A DNA stretch of 64,000 bases, from contig JAIOJX010000026.1 in NCBI GenBank assembly GCA_022376925.1, forward strand, positions 204,940,900 to 205,004,899. Direction: 5' to 3'. Shown here piece by piece: positions 1 to 11,179 of this stretch. Numbering within the stretch: position 1 is the stretch's first letter; every line of letters starts with the position of its first letter. The translations under genes and the position numbers were made by a program. Origin of the DNA: Tragulus kanchil. Taxonomy: Eukaryota; Chordata; Mammalia; Artiodactyla; Tragulidae. The notes under the pieces were generated by a model. The model searched no databases and was not told the DNA's origin. It worked only from the letters and a program-made list of their open reading frames with translations.

Positions 1-1568
1 CATTGGAAGGTGAACTCTACCACTGAGCTACCAGGAAAGCCCCTATTCTTAGTTTTTTTAAGGAATCTCCGTATCATCTTCCATAGTGGTTATATTAGCT
101 TACATTCTCACTAACAATGCAAGAGTGTTTGCTTTTCTCCACCCTCTCCAGTATTTATTGTTTGTAGATTTTTGCTGATGGCCATTCTGACCGGTGTGAG
201 GCAATATCTCATTGTAGTTTTGATTTGCATTTCTCTAATAATGAGCAACATTGAGCATCTTTTCATGTGTTTATTAGTCATTTTGCCAAAGTTCTGCCAC
301 TTTTGATTGGGTTGTTTGTTTTTCTGGTATTGAGCTGCATGGGCTGCAAATATCTTTTCATAAAGCCTCCATCTGAGCTCCCTGAGTCACAAAGCGAATT
401 TCCTCTGGCTATCTGTTTTACATATGGTAATGTTTGTGTTTCCATGCTACTCTCTCCATTTGTCCCACCCTCTCCTTGCCTGCCCTGTGTCCGCAAGTCT
501 GTTCCCTGTGTCTCCATTGCTGCCCTGCGAATAGGTTCATCAGCAGCATCTTTCTAGATTCCATGCATATGTATTAGTATAGGTTATTTGTTTTTCTCTT
601 TCTGACTTACTCCACTGTGTATAGTAAACTCCCTCTATGTTCATTCTCCTCATTAGAATTGATGCAAGTGTATTCCTATTTATGGCTGAGTAATGTTCCC
701 TTGTATATATGTACCACAGCTTCTTTATCCATTCATCTGTCGATGGACACCTAGGTTGCTTCCATGTTCTGACTATTGTAAATACTGCTTCAATAAACAT
801 TGGGGTACATGTATCTTTTTCAGTTATGGTTTTCTCAGGGCATATGGTATATATGCACAATAGTGGGATTCTTGGATCATATTTTGTTCTTAGGTTTTTT
901 TTTTTTTTTTTTGTCTATTCTGGGTTTTCACTACTGCTGCAAGCTCTTCTCTAGTTGCAGGGAGTGGGGGCTTCTCTCTAGTTGAAATGAGCAGGTTTCT
1001 GGTTGTGGTGGCTTTTCTTGTTATGGAACTCTGGCTCTAGAGTTCATGAGCTTCAGTAGTTGCAGCACATGGGCTGAATAGTTGCAGCTCTAAGATTGTA
1101 GAACACAGGCTCAATAGTTGTGGCTCATGGGCTTAGTTGCTCTGCAGCATGTGGGATCTTCCCAGATCAGGGATCGAACCCTTGTCTTGTGCATTGGAAG
1201 GTGAACTCTACCACTGAGCTACCAGGAAAGCCCCTATTCTTAGTTTTTTTAAGGAATCTCCGTATCATCTTCCATAGTGGTTATATTAGCTTACATTCTC
1301 ACTAACAATGCAAGAGTGTTTGCTTTTCTCCACCCTCTCCAGTATTTATTGTTTGTAGATTTTTGCTGATGGCCATTCTGACCGGTGTGAGGCAATATCT
1401 CATTGTAGTTTTGATTTGCATTTCTCTAATAATGAGCAACATTGAGCATCTTTTCATGTGTTTATTAGTCATCTGTCTGTCTTCTTAGAGAAATGTCTAA
1501 TGTTTATGTCTTCTGCCCACTTTTTGATTGGGTTGTTTGTTTTTCTGGTATTGAGCTGCATGGGCTGC
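1..1568 (+). repeat. Direct duplication 1 (offset 1,191 bp; copy 1 tail 1-280, copy 2 1192-1470)
   Basis: Bases 1-280 match 1192-1470 almost perfectly (CHR SINE end plus antisense L1). After about 281 copy 1 carries a short deletion relative to copy 2, recovers to about 347, then jumps to L1 3' sequence. The start of copy 1 is left of the window. The degraded end of copy 1 is what an unpolished contig end would look like. Confidence 0.85.
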
Positions 1569-1840
1569 TTGTATATTTTGAAGATTAATCCTTTGTCAGT
1601 TGTTTTATTTGCTATTATTTTCTCTCATCCTGAGGGTTGTCTTTTCACCTTGTTCATAGTTTCCTTTGCTGTGCCAAAGCTCTTAGGTTTAATGAAGTTC
1701 CACTTATTTATTTTTGTTTTTATTTCCATTATTCTAGGAGGTGGATCATAGAGGATCTTGCTGTGGTTTGTCATAGAGTGTTCTGTTTATGTTTTCCTCG
1801 AAGAGTTTTACAGTTTCTGGTTATTAAGAGTATCTTTTAC
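350..1840 (-). mobile_element. L1 LINE 3' region, antisense, split by a SINE
   Basis: 350-890 resembles the ruminant L1 3' untranslated region in reverse complement. 1235-1840 reads as the reverse complement of the end of ORF2, with the usual phrases around CTTTGTCAGTTG and TTTGCTGTGCCAAAGCTC. The coding potential is broken by stops and indels, so it is a dead fragment. Positions 51-347 hold a partial extra copy of the right half. Confidence 0.75.
895..1234 (-). mobile_element. CHR-type tRNA-derived SINE inserted in L1
   Basis: The antisense orientation shows a poly-T tail at the left (896-914) and a tRNA-like head at the right, ending in the complement of GGGGCTTTCCTGGTAGCTCA. A short flanking repeat TTCTTAG (about 886-892 and 1237-1243) is consistent with a target-site duplication, and the same L1 continues on both sides. 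Confidence 0.8.
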
Positions 1841-2262
1841 TGAGTAGGTTTTGCTGGTTTATGCCCTTCAAGTACTTTGCCTATTTTTCATCTAAATTAT
1901 TTGAGCTTTTTACATCAAAGTGTATATAAAATTATTATCCTTTTAGTGTCTGTCAGACCTATTGTAATATTTCTCTTTCACTTCAATTACATCTTTTTGT
2001 TTCCTGCTTGTTCCATCTGCTCTTTGTTTTATATTTGTCTTTTCCTGCTTCAAGATTGATTTTTATGATAGCATTAAGTAATACTTTAGTATTTATAATA
2101 GAAAGAAGGCAAGATGTGAGCTCACATGTATCATAACTGAAATTCTCTCAGTGAAAGGATACGTCTGATCATAAGCTGAGGGTGGGAAAATTGTTGGCAT
2201 CTAAGAAGGTTTAGAATATTTGTTTTGAGAGATCTCCTAGGAACAGTAAGAAATTAACACAT

Positions 2263-2440
2263 GGGTTTTCCCCGGTGGCTCAGCTGGTGAAAAACCTGCC
2301 TGAAATGTGGGAGGCCTGGGTTCTATCCCTGGATTGGGAAGATCCCCTGAGGAAGGAACAGGCTTCCTACTCCAATCCCATGGCTCTTCCATGGGGTCTC
2401 AAAGAGTTGGACACGGCAGAGCAACTTGACTATGACTTTC
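2263..2440 (+). mobile_element. Bov-tA SINE
   Basis: A tRNA-Glu-like head with GGTGGCTCAGCTGG and box-B-like GGTTCTATCCC is followed by the Bov-A unit ending in the AGAGTTGGACACGG phrase. It is repeated at 3344-3521 by duplication 2. Confidence 0.85.
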
Positions 2441-3343
2441 AAGCATTAGTAGGGACCCAGGTAAGTAAACGTGTAGTGATAACACTGTTTGGGTAGTTAA
2501 GGTGTATTTCTTTAGGTGTATTATGATCAAATCTGAAGATATGTCTTCAAATAGACCTGGAAAATTAGAAAATGCAAAAAATATTGTAATGAAATTACAG
2601 TGGTATTTGGCTAGTTCACATTTCAACCTTAGCTTTAGTCGAACTCATTTATGTTTTCCCTCAATGAGGTTGAAGATAGCAGCTTCTTTTGAACAACCAC
2701 ATTTTTCCAGGAATGTAGACCTTTGACGTAATTATCAGTCCTCTTTTCTGAATATTGAACACTCAGTGGTTCACATGATGCAAATGAGCTCAAGGGACTT
2801 TCAGTAAGACGTGAATGAACTTTCTCCCCTTTTCTCATAGTTAATTTATTTAAAAAGCCAGAAAAAGGTGGACTAACTGAAAAGAACTGGTTTGGTGAGT
2901 GGAAATATAGCAAATGAAAAATTGGCAAACCGGTTGGATATTTTGTGGGACTAAGGTTTTGGAAACATATTTGCAAAACTGAGATAATTGTTCTCCTCTT
3001 TGAACTGATTACATTTTGTATTGTATTCCTTTTGTTTGCAAAAACCATGATTGCTTGAATCATGCAGTGTAATGTGAGCTTGGTATAAAAGCAGAGTTAG
3101 TTTATCTAAACCTCTTGTCCACAGGCATTGTTATTTTATTTACATACGAAGATCTATGTGATCAAAAGTGGGAAAATCTATTTAAGATAGCATAAACAGG
3201 GGTGGAGAAGTACATAACTGAAATTCTCTCAGTGAAAGGATACGTCTGATCATAAGCTGAGGGTGGGAAAATTGTTGGCATCTAAGAAGGTTTAGAATAT
3301 TTGTTTTGAGAGATCTCCTAGGAACAGTAAGAAATTAACACAT

Positions 3344-3521
3344 GGGTTTTCCCCGGTGGCTCAGCTGGTGAAAAACCTGCCTGAAATGTGGGAGGCCTGG
3401 GTTCTATCCCTGGATTGGGAAGATCCCCTGAGGAAGGAACAGGCTTCCTACTCCAATCCCATGGCTCTTCCATGGGGTCTCAAAGAGTTGGACACGGCAG
3501 AGCAACTTGACTATGACTTTC
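3344..3521 (+). mobile_element. Bov-tA SINE (duplicate copy)
   Basis: This is the same element as 2263-2440, present again because of duplication 2 and not an independent insertion. Confidence 0.85.
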
Positions 3522-4477
3522 AAGCATTAGTAGGGACCCAGGTAAGTAAACGTGTAGTGATAACACTGTTTGGGTAGTTAAGGTGTATTTCTTTAGGTGT
3601 ATTATGATCAAATCTGAAGATATGTCTTCAAATAGACCTGGAAAATTAGAAAATGCAAAAAATATTGTAATGAAATTACAGTGGTATTTGGCTAGTTCAC
3701 ATTTCAACCTTAGCTTTAGTCGAACTCATTTATGTTTTCCCTCAATGAGGTTGAAGATAGCAGCTTCTTTTGAACAACCACATTTTTCCAGGAATGTAGA
3801 CCTTTGACGTAATTATCAGTCCTCTTTTCTGAATATTGAACACTCAGTGGTTCACATGATGCAAATGAGCTCAAGGGACTTTCAGTAAGACGTGAATGAA
3901 CTTTCTCCCCTTTTCTCATAGTTAATTTATTTAAAAAGCCAGAAAAAGGTGGACTAACTGAAAAGAACTGGTTTGGTGAGTGGAAATATAGCAAATGAAA
4001 AATTGGCAAACCGGTTGGATATTTTGTGGGACTAAGGTTTTGGAAACATATTTGCAAAACTGAGATAATTGTTCTCCTCTTTGAACTGATTACATTTTGT
4101 ATTGTATTCCTTTTGTTTGCAAAAACCATGATTGCTTGAATCATGCAGTGTAATGTGAGCTTGGTATAAAAGCAGAGTTAGTTTATCTAAACCTCTTGTC
4201 CACAGGCATTGTTATTTTATTTACATACCGAAGATCTATGTGATCAAAAGTGGGAAAATCACAGTATCATTGGAATATTTCATTTGAATTGCTTTCACAA
4301 TTACAGCTTGTTCTCAGAATAAATTTTTGGACAGACCCCAACTTTAGCAATAGAAAAAGTAACGTTCTATACAAAAAACCCATCAACTTAATGTAGATAG
4401 TTCTGCAGACAGAAGGATATAAACTAACCCATCCTTTCCCAACAGTAGCCACAATGACATAGAACAGTGAAGGAGGC

Positions 4478-4680
4478 TCAGATCAGGCTGCCTGGGTTCC
4501 AATACAGGCTTTACTACTTGCCAGCTGTCTGATTCTGGCCGAGACACTAACCTATTTGTGTTTCGGTGAAATAGGAAAATCATTTTGTCTCATAGCCTTG
4601 ATATGAAGATTAAATCAGTTAATATTTGTAATATGCTTAAACTGGTGCATAGGATGTATTCAGTATGTTGTAATTGTTAA
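4478..4680 (+). repeat. MIR relic
   Basis: A diverged MIR core is visible: CTGCCTGGGTTCCAATAC, then a ruined CTTACTAGCTGTGTGACC region and a GATTAAAT segment. It is ancient, shared across mammals, with no coding role. Confidence 0.6.
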
Positions 4681-5505
4681 CCAGAGTGAAAAGTTAGTTA
4701 GGTTCTATGCATCACCAATAATGTGAGATTTGAACAATGTCTAGATCTGGTACCTTGGATGTCAAGTTTACTTGGTAACTACCTTGGAGAAGTGCTAGGA
4801 ATAAAAATATCAATGCCTTCCATTTGAATACGACAGTTTTTTTTTTAAAACTCTTAAATGTTTAAGTGTATAATTTCTAAGAACAAGGACATTCTCTTCC
4901 TTAATCATGATAATTGATGTTAGGTCAATTTAACATTGATATAATACTACTACCCATATCCCAGAGTATGACAATTACAGACAGCTTAAATTTTTTCTCT
5001 TACACAACTGTATTTTCTCTGTCAGGCATGCAATCATTTCTTTAAATGTAATTTTAGTGCTAAAACTAATTATAATTATATTTTAACATGTATATTCTAA
5101 AGCAATTCTTTGTGATTTATCAAAAATAAAATGTCATTGTGTGCTGGAAACCAGTATATTTATGGCAAATTTTCTGTCTTCTATAAGGAATAAAAATGAA
5201 CAACATGATTTTTTGTAACTCTCAACATAGAAAGCTAATGATAAAAAGCATAGAGTCTATTTTGGGGGTAAACCACTCTAATTGCAAAAGAGGTAGGAAG
5301 ATTGGCATTTTGAATGAGCAGACTATGGTTGGCAGTTTTCTCCTTCATAGACTATTGCATGTTTTATCTTTCAGAATTCACACAGTATATATTATCTCAA
5401 TTTTATTTCCTTTTTTAGTGATTTTTTTTTAAATGTGGAACATTTTTCAAGTCGATTATTTTTAATGTGGAACATTTTTAAAGTCAAATTTGTTAGAATA
5501 TTGCT
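4681..5505. other. Intron 1 sequence, nothing recognised
   Basis: This is AT-rich intron with scattered T and A runs and short ORFs lacking any similarity I recognise. I see no repeat family, RNA gene or exon. Confidence 0.6.
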
Positions 5506-5630
5506 TCTGTTTTATTTATTTATTTGGTCATTGAGGCATGCAGGATCTTAGCTCCCCGACCAGGGATGGAGCCCACACCTCCTACATTGGAAGGTGAAGT
5601 CATAACCACTGGACCATCAAGAACATCCCT
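5506..5630 (-). mobile_element. tRNA-derived SINE fragment, antisense
   Basis: Left TTTATTTATTTATTTGG tail and GATCTTAGCTCCCCGACCAG lead to the complement of a tRNA-like head. AAGAACATCCCTATC is repeated at about 5619-5633 and 5653-5667 around an AAATAAATA run. Confidence 0.7.
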
Positions 5631-5853
5631 ATCAAAATAAATAAATAAATAAAAGAACATCCCTATCTCGATTTTGTTAAAGTTAGAACAGAAGTTCAGA
5701 GTTTGATTTCAGTAGTTCATTGACATTTTTGGAATAGAACTGGGGGTCAGATCCTAGTCATTTGATTCAAAGCCCATGCTCTTTCCATCATATCTCTCTG
5801 CTTCTAAGGAGTGATCTTACACCTTGAACAAGTTTAGAATGAAAATTATAGCT

Positions 5854-6127
5854 GGGGCTTTCTCGATTGTCCAGTGGGTAAAGAGACCACCTTGCAGTGC
5901 AAGGGGCACGTTCGATCCCTGGCCTGGGAGGATCCCACACACAGCAGAGCAGCTGGACCGGTGTGTCCAATTACCAGCCAGTGCTGTGCTCTGCAGGGAG
6001 AGAGACCACTGCAATGGGAGGCTGACACAGGTCAAAGAACAAAGATGGATGAAAATAAATAAATGAAAGACAACTAAAAGAGGCCAAAATTTTTTAAAAA
6101 ATCAACTAATTTAACCACAACAAAAAA
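5854..6127 (+). mobile_element. CHR-like SINE with 13-bp target-site duplication (family member 1)
   Basis: The head GGGGCTTTCTCGATTGTCCA is followed by a body containing CTGGACCGGTGTGTCCAATT and GCAATGGGAGGC, then CAAAGAACAAAGATGGATGA and AAATAAATAAATG. GAAAATTATAGCT occurs on both sides (5841-5853, 6128-6140), showing retrotransposition. The body is distinct from Bov-tA. Confidence 0.85.
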
Positions 6128-6140
6128 GAAAATTATAGCT

Positions 6141-6761
6141 GAAATACTCAAACAAAACATTCCTAGTTTTCAATATCTTATAATTCAAATAGTGTCATTT
6201 CTTTCCATATTTTTCTACTACATTTCATTTTCATAAACATATGCCATTAAAGTTCATATTAAGACAACCTGTAACCTTAGCAGGGGTCTTCTTGCTTTGA
6301 GAAGTGCAGAAGGTAAGCCCCACAAGGTGCAACAGTGTAGAAAGTGCTGGCATGGGGCCCGGGAGGGCCTGGGTTTGCCATGAACTAATTATTTCACTTT
6401 GGAGCAAGCCAGTCCCCTGTGTTGAAGTTCTTTTCTTTGGTTGAATGAGGAAAAAGTACTCCATGATCTCGAATGTTCATTCATTCCATCTCTTTCAATG
6501 TTCTGTATTATAAATCCACACTGCCATTTCCTGAAGGGCCAGAAGTTCAAATATGGATTAGTTTCCTAGGGAACTGTCCCTAGTGGGGATACTCCAGCCC
6601 CTTGGAAATTCCCAAGACTTAAAAAATGACTATTAAATGAAATATTTTATAATAAGCAAACCCAGGGTTATTTTCTCAAGGTTATATATATGCCCTTAGT
6701 CTAAATTCTTTTCACTCTGAATTTAGAACAGCTTGATTTTTCTTTTTCATATTTTCCACAG
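6141..6761. other. Intron 1 end, nothing recognised
   Basis: This is unique-looking sequence leading into exon 2. 6300-6480 has a slightly higher GC content and faint MIR-like phrases (CAGTCCCCTGTGTTGAAGTT) but not enough to call. Confidence 0.5.
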
Positions 6762-6908
6762 GATTATTTTACAAATGCAAACAGAGAGTTGAAAAAAGAT
6801 GCTCAGCAAGATTACCACCTAGAATATGCCATGGAAAATAGTACACATACAGTAATTGAATTTACCAGAGAACTGCATACCTGTGACGTAAATGACAAGA
6901 GTATAACG
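6762..6908 (+). CDS. MOXD1: MOXD1 putative exon 2 (49 codons, DOMON domain part)
   Basis: This 147-bp exon in phase 0 begins Asp-Tyr-Phe-Thr after a pyrimidine-rich tract ending CCACAG and ends Lys-Ser-Ile-Thr before GTAAGA. The reading includes RELKKDAQQDYHLEYAMEN and FTRELHTCDVND, which match MOXD1 in the N-terminal DOMON domain, a beta-sandwich heme- or sugar-binding fold shared with DBH. Exon 1 should supply about the first 88 residues upstream of the window. The ATG-initiated ORF overlapping here starts inside the exon and runs into the intron, so it is not a real start. This exon is single copy in the window. Confidence 0.95.
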
Positions 6909-7386
6909 GTAAGAAGTTTATCAATAAACGCATGCATGAACAGACTGTGCATTTACAATGGGGAAATACTTTATGAAGAGAAAGGAACACGTATTTAAAA
7001 ATAGTATTTAGCAACATAGTCTTTTTGGAATACTTTTGAATTCTCTTTAGAATCCACAGAAAAAAAATCCAAGACTAAAAACTTCAATAAAGGCAATTTT
7101 TGTATGAATCTAAAATTTTGAAGAGCTGTTTAAAGTGCATGTGATTTTACCTATACAAGATTTAAGCTTCTTTATCAAGTTTGAAAATAAGCAATAGATA
7201 AAGGTTGGAAGAAATTGTATTACACAAGAGAGAATTATGATACTGAATATTAGACTAATTCATCTGAATTGTAACTGATTCACTTTTGTAAATTTCTAAA
7301 GTCAAGATGAATAGTAGACTGATGAAAATTGCCTGTCAGCGTAATATACAAAATTTCTTATTGTCAGACATCATGCAGAAATTAAC
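6909..7386. other. Intron 2 start, nothing recognised
   Basis: This is AT-rich sequence after the exon 2 donor. No repeat family or conserved element is visible before duplication 3 begins. Confidence 0.5.
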
Positions 7387-8273
7387 ATCTTTGTGCATAT
7401 GCAAATTAAACAGAATCTATAATTCATGTGGTACTTTGAAACTTTCCATGAATTTCTTGAACCAATTTCTTTTTGTATAGGCCAACAAAATTACCTTTTT
7501 CATTTGGTCAGTCAAAGCTTTAAAAATGGAAATGTAAAAGTCTGAAGCAGTTTTGATTAGCATTCTGCATAAAGGAAGAAAAAATGCATACAAGGACATG
7601 GACCACTTTTTATGTAATATACAGTGCAATTATACTTTAATTGGAATAATAATTATAGACATTTGACTTATTAAGAAAGAATATATCTTTTTAGAATAAA
7701 TACCTTTTGTTTTGTTATTTATTTTCAATGTTCTTATTACAGAGATCTGACAAAGGCATATTTATCTTTGGGAGGACTTAACTGTTTTTATTTCCCAGCA
7801 CATTTTCCCCACAGTCCTGCTACCTTTTAGGCAACCTCTCCTTTACTAAATGGAAACCAATTCACTTGACAGTACTTTTCTTAGTTGGGATACCCCAGTC
7901 CCTTGGAAGCTCTCAGAATTCATTAATTAATCATAGATATATTCTTTGATGACAAACAAACCCAGAATCAAACGTGTATGCTGCATGCCCACTCTCTCTA
8001 AGTTCGTACATGTGACTGGCTAAGGCCTAGGAAATGTCTATTGTGAAAATAAAAATTCTGACCTGAAAAGTCATTTTGATTTTTATTGTATTTATTTGTT
8101 TTCCTTAAAATGCTCCATGGCATTCAAACAGGTTTTCATTTTCCCAACCCCTTACTGCTTAACAAGAGTATTAGCTACTATCAGTAGTTTGGAGTTTTTA
8201 CATGACAATGGTTTACTATTGCTCTAAGCATGAAATCATAACTAAACTAAGTCGTTTGTCCTTCATTCTATTG

Positions 8274-8350
8274 TGTTGACCAAAAGTTCATCCTGGTTTT
8301 TCTCTAACATCTTACAGAAAAACCCCAAAAACTTTTTGGCCAACCCAATA
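8274..8350. mobile_element. Mariner-like hairpin (MITE), copy 1
   Basis: About 77 bp forms a near-palindrome: left arm TGTTGACCAAAAGTTCATCC, loop around AACATCTTAC, right arm AACTTTTTGGCCAACCCAATA. This resembles the short internally deleted mariner elements common in ruminants. Confidence 0.7.
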
Positions 8351-9347
8351 TTTTGGAACACATTATCTCACGTGGGAGAGATGATTTCTTCCAAGATGGA
8401 ACTCATCTAGTTTATGGTTTAATCAAATTTACACAGTTATGGAGAAACCATATTGAGAAAATCTTTGTGCATATGCAAATTAAACAGAATCTATAATTCA
8501 TGTGGTACTTTGAAACTTTCCATGAATTTCTTGAACCAATTTCTTTTTGTATAGGCCAACAAAATTACCTTTTTCATTTGGTCAGTCAAAGCTTTAAAAA
8601 TGGAAATGTAAAAGTCTGAAGCAGTTTTGATTAGCATTCTGCATAAAGGAAGAAAAAATGCATACAAGGACATGGACCACTTTTTATGTAATATACAGTG
8701 CAATTATACTTTAATTGGAATAATAATTATAGACATTTGACTTATTAAGAAAGAATATATCTTTTTAGAATAAATACCTTTTGTTTTGTTATTTATTTTC
8801 AATGTTCTTATTACAGAGATCTGACAAAGGCATATTTATCTTTGGGAGGACTTAACTGTTTTTATTTCCCAGCACATTTTCCCCACAGTCCTGCTACCTT
8901 TTAGGCAACCTCTCCTTTACTAAATGGAAACCAATTCACTTGACAGTACTTTTCTTAGTTGGGATACCCCAGTCCCTTGGAAGCTCTCAGAATTCATTAA
9001 TTAATCATAGATATATTCTTTGATGACAAACAAACCCAGAATCAAACGTGTATGCTGCATGCCCACTCTCTCTAAGTTCGTACATGTGACTGGCTAAGGC
9101 CTAGGAAATGTCTATTGTGAAAATAAAAATTCTGACCTGAAAAGTCATTTTGATTTTTATTGTATTTATTTGTTTTCCTTAAAATGCTCCATGGCATTCA
9201 AACAGGTTTTCATTTTCCCAACCCCTTACTGCTTAACAAGAGTATTAGCTACTATCAGTAGTTTGGAGTTTTTACATGACAATGGTTTACTATTGCTCTA
9301 AGCATGAAATCATAACTAAACTAAGTCGTTTGTCCTTCATTCTATTG

Positions 9348-9424
9348 TGTTGACCAAAAGTTCATCCTGGTTTTTCTCTAACATCTTACAGAAAAACCCC
9401 AAAAACTTTTTGGCCAACCCAATA
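9348..9424. mobile_element. Mariner-like hairpin (MITE), copy 2
   Basis: This is the same element as 8274-8350, carried by duplication 3. Confidence 0.7.
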
Positions 9425-9664
9425 TTTTGGAACACATTATCTCACGTGGGAGAGATGATTTCTTCCAAGATGGAACTCATCTATTTGGATTTTTAATGGT
9501 TTAATCAAATTTACACAGTTATGGGAGAAACCATATTGAGAACTCCAAATGTCATTCTCTTTTCTTCGCTTCTGTATTCTGTTTTCAATAGAGTTTATTA
9601 TACTTAATTTGGTGGTAAGGAAACTGTGTCATAAGACATAACCCTACCCATGTCTGATCACCAG

Positions 9665-9832
9665 GAGAGCACAGTGAGGGTGATCTGGGCTTACCATCAT
9701 GAAGATGTGGGAGAAGCAGGTCCCAAGTACCATGAATCCAATCGTGGTACCAAGAGTCTGCGGTTATTGAATCCTGAGAAAACCAACGTGTTGTCTACAG
9801 TTGTGCCATACTTTGACCTGGTCAATCAGGAC
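9665..9832 (+). CDS. MOXD1: MOXD1 putative exon 3 (56 codons), first copy
   Basis: This 168-bp exon in phase 0 follows CACCAG and precedes GTAAGT. It reads Glu-Ser-Thr-Val-Arg-Val-Ile-Trp onward, including AYHHEDVGEAGPKYHESNRG and SLRLLNPEKTNVLS, and ends Leu-Val-Asn-Gln-Asp. It finishes the DOMON region and leads into the monooxygenase domain. An apparently identical copy lies 1,094 bp downstream (10759-10926). A gene with both in series would repeat exons 3 and 4. Only one set fits the known protein. Confidence 0.95.
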
Positions 9833-10001
9833 GTAAGTTTTGTTGTTGTTGTTTTCAGTTCTTTATGGTTCTAGGGGTGGGGTTTATTGAAAGTGTATAA
9901 TAGTTTTTTTTTTTTTTTTTTTACTTAAATTATTGTTTTGTAATTGAATCTCAAGAGAATGTGACTATTGTCCCCTTCCCCTTTTTTTTTTTTTAAGACA
10001 G

Positions 10002-10085
10002 GTTCCCATCCCAAACAAAGGTACAACATATTGGTGTCAAATGTTTAAGATTCCTGTGCTCCAGGAAAAGCATCATGTCATAAAG
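10002..10085 (+). CDS. MOXD1: MOXD1 putative exon 4 (28 codons), first copy
   Basis: This 84-bp exon in phase 0 lies after a long T tract ending AAGACAG and before GTATGTG. It reads VPIPNKGTTYWCQMF and ends HHVIK, the start of the N-terminal copper monooxygenase subdomain. The Cys of the Tyr-Trp-Cys motif is conserved in the DBH/PHM family. The next true exon begins at 51878, so the intron that follows is over 40 kb as assembled. A second copy is at 11096-11179. Confidence 0.94.
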
Positions 10086-10441
10086 GTATGTGACTCACTC
10101 ACAGCCTAATTTTAATTTACATGAATGGAGGAGAAATTGTTGTTCTTAAAATGAAAAACAGTAAAAAATTTATCGAAATGATTTTCAGTTACTCGAAAGT
10201 TACCTAGAGAACAAGAAATCAGCTTATCTGACCTACACACTGTCCTAAAACTGCATTTAGCAAGCAACTTGGATTGTAGCTATTTTGTGTTTTGCTCCAT
10301 GGCATTCAAACAGGTTTTCATTTTCCCAATGTTACGTATTAGCTACTATCAGTAGTTTGGAGTTTTTACATGACAATGGTTTACTATTGCTCTAAGCATG
10401 AAATCATAACTAAACTAAGTCGTTTGTCCTTCATTCTATTG

Positions 10442-10518
10442 TGTTGACCAAAAGTTCATCCTGGTTTTTCTCTAACATCTTACAGAAAAACCCCAAAAAC
10501 TTTTTGGCCAACCCAATA
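10442..10518. mobile_element. Mariner-like hairpin (MITE), copy 3
   Basis: This is the same element again, carried by duplication 4. The three copies are one locus, not three insertions. Confidence 0.7.
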
Positions 10519-10758
10519 TTTTGGAACACATTATCTCACGTGGGAGAGATGATTTCTTCCAAGATGGAACTCATCTATTTGGATTTTTAATGGTTTAATC
10601 AAATTTACACAGTTATGGGAGAAACCATATTGAGAACTCCAAATGTCATTCTCTTTTCTTCGCTTCTGTATTCTGTTTTCAATAGAGTTTATTATACTTA
10701 ATTTGGTGGTAAGGAAACTGTGTCATAAGACATAACCCTACCCATGTCTGATCACCAG

Positions 10759-10926
10759 GAGAGCACAGTGAGGGTGATCTGGGCTTACCATCATGAAGAT
10801 GTGGGAGAAGCAGGTCCCAAGTACCATGAATCCAATCGTGGTACCAAGAGTCTGCGGTTATTGAATCCTGAGAAAACCAACGTGTTGTCTACAGTTGTGC
10901 CATACTTTGACCTGGTCAATCAGGAC
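10759..10926 (+). CDS. MOXD1: MOXD1 exon 3, duplicate copy
   Basis: This appears identical to 9665-9832, with the same AG and GT borders, and sits in the second copy of a 1,094-bp direct duplication. Retaining both copies of exons 3 and 4 would insert 84 residues and repeat the end of the DOMON region. That does not fit any family member I know, so I read this as a false duplicate from unmerged contig overlap. Confidence 0.8.
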
Positions 10927-11095
10927 GTAAGTTTTGTTGTTGTTGTTTTCAGTTCTTTATGGTTCTAGGGGTGGGGTTTATTGAAAGTGTATAATAGTTT
11001 TTTTTTTTTTTTTTTTACTTAAATTATTGTTTTGTAATTGAATCTCAAGAGAATGTGACTATTGTCCCCTTCCCCTTTTTTTTTTTTTAAGACAG

Positions 11096-11179
11096 GTTCC
11101 CATCCCAAACAAAGGTACAACATATTGGTGTCAAATGTTTAAGATTCCTGTGCTCCAGGAAAAGCATCATGTCATAAAG
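11096..11179 (+). CDS. MOXD1: MOXD1 exon 4, duplicate copy
   Basis: This appears identical to 10002-10085 with intact splice borders and lies in the same duplicated block as the second exon 3. It is probably an assembly duplicate. Which of the two copies is kept does not alter the protein. Confidence 0.8.

Larger units (their letters stand above)
2132..4260 (+). repeat. Direct duplication 2 (2132-3180 / 3213-4260, offset 1,081)
   Basis: These two near-identical copies include one Bov-tA SINE each. Copy 1 ends with 32 bp (3181-3212) absent from copy 2, which instead continues into new sequence at 4261. Single-base differences occur, for example one extra C near 4229. Nothing in the content suggests a mobile unit. 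Confidence 0.93.
7387..9542 (+). repeat. Direct duplication 3 (7387-8457 / 8461-9542, offset 1,074)
   Basis: The copies agree closely until the last 60 bp of copy 1 (about 8397-8457), where copy 1 has lost bases present in copy 2 around 9481-9500. Both hold the mariner-like hairpin. The right part of copy 2 is duplicated again by duplication 4. Confidence 0.93.

Noticed and set aside
1458..1751. 97-codon ORF
   Set aside because: It is an antisense reading through an L1 fragment, with no signs of a gene.
2275..2330. tRNA genes at SINE heads
   Set aside because: Box A and B-like words are present, but the sequences lack a cloverleaf and are the heads of Bov-tA or CHR SINEs.
2635..4144. 142-codon ORF appearing twice on the minus strand (2635-3063 and 3716-4144)
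   Set aside because: The repetition is due to duplication 2, not to a gene family. The sequence is AT-rich intron, with no recognised domain.
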